This document shows, piece by piece, positions 58,994-64,000 of a stretch of DNA of 64,000 bases. The stretch lies in the NCBI RefSeq assembly GCF_042682565.1, contig NZ_JBHUIC010000005.1. One strand, written 5' to 3'. Source of the DNA: Pistricoccus aurantiacus. GTDB taxonomy: Bacteria > Pseudomonadota > Gammaproteobacteria > Pseudomonadales > Halomonadaceae. The position numbers and the translations under genes were made by a program. The stretch's first letter is position 1. Every line of letters starts with the position of its first letter. The notes beneath the pieces are model-generated. The model searched no databases. It was not told where the DNA came from and worked only from the letters and a program-made list of their open reading frames with translations.

Positions 58994-59701
58994 CTAGAGC
59001 GCGCGGCGCACGTACAGGTCGTAGCGGCTGGTCTTGCCTTCGATCACATGCTGTGGCTTGGGACCATGCAAGGCCGGCGCCCGGCGCGGACGCTTGACCG
59101 CCACCCGATGGGTAGCCAGATCCAGCGCCGCTTCCAGCAGTCGCGGCGCGTCCGCGTCACTTCCCGCCAACTCCTGAAAAACGCGCATTTCCTTTTTCAC
59201 CAGCGCGGATTTTTCCCGATGGGGAAACATGGGGTCGAGATGAATGACCTGAGGCTCGATCCCGACGCTGCGGATCAGCTCACTCATTTCTCGCGAGGCG
59301 TCACCTCGAATCAACTGCAGGCGTTTCGCGATGGCGGCGGTTTCCGGCGCCAGCCGGGCGCGGGCCAGACCGTCTTCGAGCAGGGCGAAGATCATCGGCA
59401 CCCGCTCGATCATCAGCACCCGAGCGCCGAGACTCGCCAGCACGAAGGCATCACGTCCCAGGCCGGCGGTGGCATCGACCACTTGGGGGGATTCGGCCTT
59501 GCCGAGCCCACAGGCCTTGGCCACCAGTTGACCTCGGCCGCCGCCGAAGCGGCGTCGATGAGCCGCTCGACCGCCGACGAAATCCACCTTCAGCGGCTTG
59601 CCGTAGCGGTCGGCATTTCCCGCCAATACCAGCGCCCCCTGCTCGTCGCGCCTCAATACCAGCGCGACGCCCTCTTCAGCGGCTATCGATTCGGACATCA
59701 T
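58994..59701 (-). CDS. rsmJ: 16S rRNA (guanine-1516-N2)-methyltransferase
   Basis: Modifies G1516 of 16S rRNA with S-adenosylmethionine. The 235-aa protein has the SAM motif DATAGLGRDAFVLASLGARV (about 100-119), the catalytic-type HLDPMFPHREKSALVKKEM (about 158-176) and the closing ALHGPKPQHVIEGKTSRYD. All fit RsmJ (YhiQ). Its start overlaps the tsaB stop by 4 bases, so both come from one message with adk. Confidence 0.95.
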   Translation of the reverse strand: MMSESIAAEEGVALVLRRDEQGALVLAGNADRYGKPLKVDFVGGRAAHRRRFGGGRGQLVAKACGLGKAESPQVVDATAGLGRDAFVLASLGARVLMIERVPMIFALLEDGLARARLAPETAAIAKRLQLIRGDASREMSELIRSVGIEPQVIHLDPMFPHREKSALVKKEMRVFQELAGSDADAPRLLEAALDLATHRVAVKRPRRAPALHGPKPQHVIEGKTSRYDLYVRRAL

Positions 59702-60402
59702 CGATTCTTCTGCCAGGCGACCCGATCACGCAGGTAAATCGGCTGTACCTGATGAGCGGGCCGGCCTTCGCCGTTCTCGAACTGCCGCAATCCCAGCAAC
59801 GCCATATCCTCCGCCTGGGGCTGGGGTTCGACCAGATGCCGAGCGATACCTGCAAGCACCGCCGGCGGCATCTCTTCCCACAGGGTCCAGCCGGACCCCA
59901 CGCCGATCCACTCGATATCATCCATCCCCGGGGGCAAGGAAAGCGCCGAGGGTGGCAGCACCGCTTCTTCGAGCAGCGCGATGGGCTCACCGCTCCCGCA
60001 ATCGTAGGCCGCCACGTAGATTTCCCCCATGCGCGCGTCCAGGGCAGGTATCAGATAACGATAGCCGTGACGGCGATGGGTTCCCAGTGCCAAGGCCGCC
60101 AGGGTCGAGACACCCACCAGTGGACGCTCGAGTCCGAAGGCGAGCCCCTGAGCCACGCCGGCGGCGATGCGCAAACCGGTGAACGAGCCAGGACCACGAC
60201 CGTAAGCCAAGGCGTCGATATCACTCAGGTCGATCCCTGCCTCCGCCAGCAGTTCATCGACCATCGGCATCAAGCGCTGGGTATGTTCCCGCGGCGCGAG
60301 AGCATAACGGGACAGCAGCTCATCTTCCTGTCCTGTCTGACGACGCACCAGCGCCGCGGAACAGGCGCTGGTGGATGCGTCCAACGCCAGCAAGCAGGTC
60401 AT
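59698..60402 (-). CDS. tsaB: tRNA threonylcarbamoyladenosine biosynthesis protein TsaB
   Basis: Pseudo-ASKHA protein that dimerises with TsaD for t6A37 modification of ANN-decoding tRNAs. The 234-aa protein starts MTCLLALDASTSACSAAL and has YGRGPGSFTGLRIAAGVAQG (about 67-87), the family hallmark. It follows adk by 3 bases and overlaps rsmJ by 4 bases. Normal length. Confidence 0.95.
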   Translation of the reverse strand: MTCLLALDASTSACSAALVRRQTGQEDELLSRYALAPREHTQRLMPMVDELLAEAGIDLSDIDALAYGRGPGSFTGLRIAAGVAQGLAFGLERPLVGVSTLAALALGTHRRHGYRYLIPALDARMGEIYVAAYDCGSGEPIALLEEAVLPPSALSLPPGMDDIEWIGVGSGWTLWEEMPPAVLAGIARHLVEPQPQAEDMALLGLRQFENGEGRPAHQVQPIYLRDRVAWQKNR

Positions 60403-60405
60403 CGT

Positions 60406-61062
60406 CTAGCCTTCCAGTGCGTCAAGCACCTGGCGGGAGATTTCCTTGACGCCGCCCACGCCCTCTACCCGGTGGTAGACCGGCGCCTCTTCGGGCTCCT
60501 GCTCCGCCCAGCGCTGATAGTAATCCACCAGTGGCGCGGTCTGATCGTGATAGACCGCCAGGCGGTTACGTACCGTCGTTTCCCGATCGTCGTCCCGCTG
60601 AATCAAGGGTTCGCCGGTCACGTCATCCTTGCCCATTTCCTTCGGCGGATTATATTCCACGTGATAGACCCGTCCGGAACCGGGATGCACGCGGCGCCCC
60701 GCCAGGCGCTTGACGATTTCCTCGTCGTCCACGGCGATTTCCAGCACGTGATCGAGCTTGACGCTGCCCTCTCGCATGGCATCCGCCTGAGGAATGGTGC
60801 GTGGGAAGCCATCGAACAGAAAGCCGTTCTCGCAGTCCGGCTGAGCGATGCGCTCCTTGACCAGCGCGATGATGATCTCGTCGGACACCAGGCCGCCGGT
60901 AGTCATGATCTCCTTGACCTTGAGACCCAGCTCGCTGCCTTCCTTGACCGCCGCGCGCAGCATGTCGCCGGTGGAAATCTGCGGAATGCCGAAACGCTCG
61001 CAGATCACTTGGGCCTGAGTTCCCTTTCCGGCGCCCGGGGCGCCCAATAGAATTAAACGCAT
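60406..61062 (-). CDS. adk: Adenylate kinase
   Basis: Interconverts ATP + AMP and two ADP. The 218-aa protein has the P-loop GAPGAGKGTQA (7-17), STGDMLRAAVKEG, the FLFDGFPRTIPQADAM motif and a long-form LID (about 122-160, GRRVHPGSGRVYHVEYNPP) without zinc cysteines. ATG 61062 is preceded by AGGAGC. The frame runs further upstream through non-coding sequence to 61299. First gene of adk-tsaB-rsmJ-cls. Confidence 0.97.
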   Translation of the reverse strand: MRLILLGAPGAGKGTQAQVICERFGIPQISTGDMLRAAVKEGSELGLKVKEIMTTGGLVSDEIIIALVKERIAQPDCENGFLFDGFPRTIPQADAMREGSVKLDHVLEIAVDDEEIVKRLAGRRVHPGSGRVYHVEYNPPKEMGKDDVTGEPLIQRDDDRETTVRNRLAVYHDQTAPLVDYYQRWAEQEPEEAPVYHRVEGVGGVKEISRQVLDALEG

Positions 61063-61170
61063 GAAGTAGCTCCTGAAACAGTAAAAGAAAAACAAGAAGG
61101 CAAAAACGATTACCACAGACGATAACCGTGCCCGGGTAGCGAGACAACTCGACGTTTCGGGTACAAGAAC

Positions 61171-61200
61171 GCACAACGGCGCCTGATGGCGCCGTTGTGC
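61171..61200 (-). terminator. Hairpin terminator of the aceE-aceF operon
   Basis: GCACAACGGCGCC-ATCA-GGCGCCGTTGTGC, a perfect 13-pair stem 35 bases after the aceF stop. The tail is GTTCTTG, a weak T-run, so termination may be partial, with read-through into adk. Confidence 0.7.
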
Positions 61201-61234
61201 GACTCGCTTCCGGCTGAGCCGGAACGCGCGAGAA

Positions 61235-63283
61235 CTACAGCAACATGCGTCTGACGTCCGACAGCAGCTGGGAAAGCAGCGCGGTGAAGCGCGCGGCATC
61301 CGCCCCGTTGACCGCCCGGTGATCGTAGGACAGACAAAGCGGCATCATCAGCCGCGGCGCAAAAGCGGCACCATCCCACACCGGTTTCATCGACGCCTTG
61401 GAAATCCCCAGAATCGCCACTTCCGGCGCGTTGACGATGGGCGTGAAGGCCGTACCACCGATCGAGCCGAGGCTCGAAATGGTAAAGCAGCCGCCAATCA
61501 TTTCATCGCGCTTGAGCTTCTTGGTCTGGGCTTTCTTGGCAAGCTCGACGCTTTCCTTGGCCAGCTCGATCAGCGACTTCTTGTCCGCGTCACGAATCAC
61601 CGGCACCATCAGGCCGTCCGGAGTATCCACCGCCATGCCGATATGCACGTACTTCTTCCATACCATCGTCTGACCGTCGGACTTCAGGCTAACGTTGAAC
61701 TGCGGATACTGTCTGAGCGCGAAGGCACAGGCCTTGATCAAGAACGGCAGCGGCGTGAGCCTGGCGCCCTGAGCTTCTGCCTCCGCCTTCATCGACTTGC
61801 GGAAGGCCTCGAGCTCGGTGATATCCGCCTCGTCGAACTGGGTGACATGAGGCAGGTTGACCCAGCTACGATGCAGGTTGGTCGCGCCCATCTTGAGCAG
61901 GCGACCCATGGGCTTTTCTTCCACTTCCCCGAACTGGCTGAAGTCCTGATCCGGGATCGGCGGAATGCCGCTGCCACCGGCGGCGGGAGCCGCGGCGGTG
62001 TCGCTAGGCGCGCTCTTGCCGCTCATCACCTTCTTGACATAGGCCTGCACGTCCTCCTTGAGAACCCGATCCTTGGGCCCGCTGGGGGTAACCTGAGACA
62101 GATCGACACCCAGCTCTCGCGCCAGCATGCGTACCGCGGGGCCGGCGTGGACCAGCTTGCCGTCCCGGGGCTTTTCCTTCTGCTGAGCCACCTCGGCTTC
62201 CGGGCTCGGGCGGCCTCCAGAGGCGGCGGTGGAGGTGTCCGACTTCTGCTCCGACTTGGCGGCGGACTTCTGCTCCGACTTGGACTCGTCCTTCTTCGGC
62301 GCCGGCTTGGACTTCTTGGCGCCTGCCACTTCCATATAGCCGATCAGATCGCCTTCGCTGACCGTATCGCCTTCCTTGACCGTCAATTCCAGCAGCTTGC
62401 CCTTGAAGGGGCTGGGAACATCCATGCTGGCCTTGTCGGATTCCAGGGTGATCAGCGGGTCTTCCACGTCGATCTCGTCGCCTGCGGACACGGCGATCTC
62501 GATGATTGGCACGTCGCTGGAACCGGAAAGATCCGGCACGCGGATTTCCTTGCGCTCCGGCTCGTCGCTACCGGTGTCTTCCTGTTCCTCGTCGGCTTCC
62601 TCATCCGCATCCACCGCGCCGCTGCCGGCTGGCTCTTCTTTCTCCGGCGCCTCGTCGCCGCCTTCACCGGCAATTTCCATGGTGCCGATCACATCGCCTT
62701 CGCTGACCGTGTCGCCTTCCTTGACCGCGATGGACATCAGCTTGCCGGTATGCGGGCTGGGCACGTCCATGCTGGCCTTGTCGGACTCCAGGGTGATCAA
62801 GGGGTCTTCGGCGCTGACCTCGTCGCCTTCGGAGACGGCGATTTCGATGATCTCCACATCGCTGGAACCGCCCAGATCCGGCACCTTGATCTCGACGGTA
62901 CGCTTGCCGCCGCTACCGCCCCCCTGCTTGCCGCTATCCTGCTTGGCCGCCGGCTTCTCTTCCTGTTCGGAGGAAGACGGACTGGCGGACGCTTTTTCTT
63001 CCTGGGACGAAGCCTCGTCTTCCTCTGCTTCGCCACCGCCTTCACCCTCGGCTTCCAGTTCGAGAATCTGATCGCCCTCGGAGACGGTATCGCCTTCCTT
63101 GACCAGAACCTTCAGCACCTTGCCGCCCTTGGGCGCCGGCACGTCCATGCTGGCCTTGTCGGACTCCAGGGTGATCATGGTGTCTTCCGGCTCGATGACA
63201 TCGCCTTCGGACACCGCTATTTCGATGATTTCGACATCTTCGCTTCCGCCGATGTCGGGGACTTTGATGATTTCGCTACTCAA
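61235..63283 (-). CDS. aceF: Pyruvate dehydrogenase E2, dihydrolipoyllysine acetyltransferase with three lipoyl domains
   Basis: Core of the pyruvate dehydrogenase complex, passing acetyl groups to CoA. The 682-aa protein has three lipoyl domains, each with the lipoylation motif ESDKASMDVP (K43, K169 and K284). Linkers are rich in Glu, Ser and Lys rather than Ala-Pro, matching an acidic halophile style. The E1/E3-binding domain is at about 380-418 and the catalytic domain holds YDHRAVNGAD (H655). The Asn at 659, where E. coli has Asp, also occurs in Pseudomonas E2 as I recall. It lies 78 bases downstream of aceE. Confidence 0.96.
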   Translation of the reverse strand: MSSEIIKVPDIGGSEDVEIIEIAVSEGDVIEPEDTMITLESDKASMDVPAPKGGKVLKVLVKEGDTVSEGDQILELEAEGEGGGEAEEDEASSQEEKASASPSSSEQEEKPAAKQDSGKQGGGSGGKRTVEIKVPDLGGSSDVEIIEIAVSEGDEVSAEDPLITLESDKASMDVPSPHTGKLMSIAVKEGDTVSEGDVIGTMEIAGEGGDEAPEKEEPAGSGAVDADEEADEEQEDTGSDEPERKEIRVPDLSGSSDVPIIEIAVSAGDEIDVEDPLITLESDKASMDVPSPFKGKLLELTVKEGDTVSEGDLIGYMEVAGAKKSKPAPKKDESKSEQKSAAKSEQKSDTSTAASGGRPSPEAEVAQQKEKPRDGKLVHAGPAVRMLARELGVDLSQVTPSGPKDRVLKEDVQAYVKKVMSGKSAPSDTAAAPAAGGSGIPPIPDQDFSQFGEVEEKPMGRLLKMGATNLHRSWVNLPHVTQFDEADITELEAFRKSMKAEAEAQGARLTPLPFLIKACAFALRQYPQFNVSLKSDGQTMVWKKYVHIGMAVDTPDGLMVPVIRDADKKSLIELAKESVELAKKAQTKKLKRDEMIGGCFTISSLGSIGGTAFTPIVNAPEVAILGISKASMKPVWDGAAFAPRLMMPLCLSYDHRAVNGADAARFTALLSQLLSDVRRMLL

Positions 63284-63361
63284 GGTCGCGCTCCTTCTGA
63301 ATCTTGCTCGACGCGACCGCCGAGGCGGCCGCGCAGCGGATCAACGGCTCAAGACATCCAC

Positions 63362-64000
63362 TCACACATAAAGCGGATTGGGCTTGCTGGGATCGATGCC
63401 GTACTTCTTGATCGCGTCAGCGACGACCTTACGGTCGATTTCGCCCTGATCCGCCAGCGCTTTGAGCGCCGCCACGGTAACGAAATAACGATCGACCTCA
63501 AAGAAATGCCGTAGCTTTTCACGGGTATCGGAGCGCCCGAAACCATCGGTACCCAGTACATGATAGTCCATCGGCACCCAGGCACGCACCTGATCCGCGA
63601 ACAGTTTCATGTAGTCGGTGGCGGCGATCGCCGGCCCCTTGCGCCCTTCCAGGCACTGGGTCACGTGAGGCTTGCCCGGTTCCTTTTCGGGGTTGAGGAA
63701 CGCCTGACGATCGACTTCCAACGCCTCGCGACGCAGCTCGTTGAAGCTGGTGGCACTCCAGATATCGGCGCCGACATCCCACTCATCCTTGAGAATTTCC
63801 GCCGCCGCTTCCACTTCCCTCAGGATGGTTCCGGAGCCCAGCAGCTGTACGTGCCCCTTCTTGCCTTCGGTTTCCCTGAGCAGATACATCCCCTTGATGA
63901 TGTCTTCCACGCAGCCTTCCGGCATTTCCGGATGCTCGTAGTTCTCGTTCATCAGGGTGATGTAATAGAAGCAGTTTTCCTTGTCCTGATACATCCGCTT
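63362..64000 (-). CDS. aceE: Pyruvate dehydrogenase E1 component, C-terminal part
   Basis: Thiamine-diphosphate-dependent decarboxylase subunit of the pyruvate dehydrogenase complex (homodimeric AceE type, family length about 890). Only the last 212 residues are in the window; the gene continues beyond base 64000. NCFYYITLMNENYEHP, LLGSGTILREV, DIWSATSFNELRREALE and VLGTDGFGRSDTREKLRHFFEVD are typical of the C-terminal transketolase domain. No stop or frameshift is seen in the visible part. Followed by aceF. Confidence 0.95.
   Translation of the reverse strand, partial: KRMYQDKENCFYYITLMNENYEHPEMPEGCVEDIIKGMYLLRETEGKKGHVQLLGSGTILREVEAAAEILKDEWDVGADIWSATSFNELRREALEVDRQAFLNPEKEPGKPHVTQCLEGRKGPAIAATDYMKLFADQVRAWVPMDYHVLGTDGFGRSDTREKLRHFFEVDRYFVTVAALKALADQGEIDRKVVADAIKKYGIDPSKPNPLYV

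Noticed and set aside
61235..63283. Asn659 in the E2 active-site motif as a catalytic loss
   Set aside because: The active histidine is intact and, as I recall, Pseudomonas E2 also has Asn at this place, so it is a normal variant.
61319..63514. 731-codon open frame on the plus strand opposite aceF
   Set aside because: It is the antisense shadow of aceF: the codon bias of the real gene keeps the opposite frame open. It repeats with the lipoyl domains and has no ribosome-binding site or known fold.
1..64000. Mobile elements, CRISPR arrays, prophage or defence islands
   Set aside because: No transposase, integrase, cas gene, spaced repeat array or clear composition break was seen.

Overview
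The window looks like chromosomal core DNA of a halophilic or halotolerant gammaproteobacterium, most likely a Halomonadaceae member. This is inferred from gene content and order, not from a database match. The signs are: a PhaR regulator of polyhydroxyalkanoate storage; a six-gene group-2 Mrp Na+/H+ antiporter operon; a high-potential iron-sulfur protein; a CrbS/CrbR-acs acetate module; an ANR-controlled cbb3 oxidase cluster; and glutamate-rich linkers in the pyruvate dehydrogenase E2. I see no rRNA, prophage, insertion sequence, CRISPR array or plasmid gene. Almost every base is in a recognisable gene.

Layout. 1-5.2 kb: the N-terminal part of purD, then phaR, rsmE, a lipoprotein MltB-type transglycosylase, and a cryptochrome-DASH overlapped by a small DUF2256 zinc-finger gene. 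5.5-11.4 kb: mrpA(B)CDEFG. 11.4-14.7 kb: hemH, a second and different photolyase (iron-sulfur bacterial cryptochrome/6-4 type), and two small orphan genes. 14.8-21.7 kb: dnaB, the rpsF-rpsR-membrane protein-rplI operon, rlmB and rnr. 22-32 kb: two identical tRNA-Leu genes, a membrane-anchored NUC nuclease with a stand-alone RAM-domain gene, HiPIP, the stress operon prkA-yeaH-spoVR, fadH, and a five-tRNA cluster (Val, Asp, Asp, Val, Asp).

32.4-43.3 kb is a microaerobic respiration island: ccoNOQP, ccoG, ccoH, ccoI, ccoS, a TauE/SafE-like protein, a HemN-like protein that has lost its radical-SAM cysteines, and anr. A near-perfect ANR/FNR box precedes ccoN and a weaker one precedes anr. 43.3-47.1 kb: ttcA, a small membrane protein, a DEDD-type exonuclease with a damaged last motif, and a cNMP/CBS/DUF294 protein. 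47.1-56.4 kb is acetate uptake and activation: DUF4212 protein, Na+/solute symporter, CrbS hybrid kinase (symporter fused to kinase), CrbR and acs. 56.6-64 kb: SprT-like protease, UPF0149 protein, PLD/cardiolipin synthase, rsmJ, tsaB, adk, aceF and the 3' end of aceE.

The genes form coherent modules: light-linked DNA repair, sodium/proton homeostasis, ribosome and RNA maturation, oxygen-limited respiration, and acetate scavenging feeding acetyl-CoA. The strongest unusual signal is the intact but catalytically disarmed HemN homologue immediately upstream of anr. Next are the exonuclease with a lost Exo III motif in an overlapping trio, a hairpin that would hide the rpsF ribosome-binding site, and TGTAC-type motifs in front of both photolyase transcription units.
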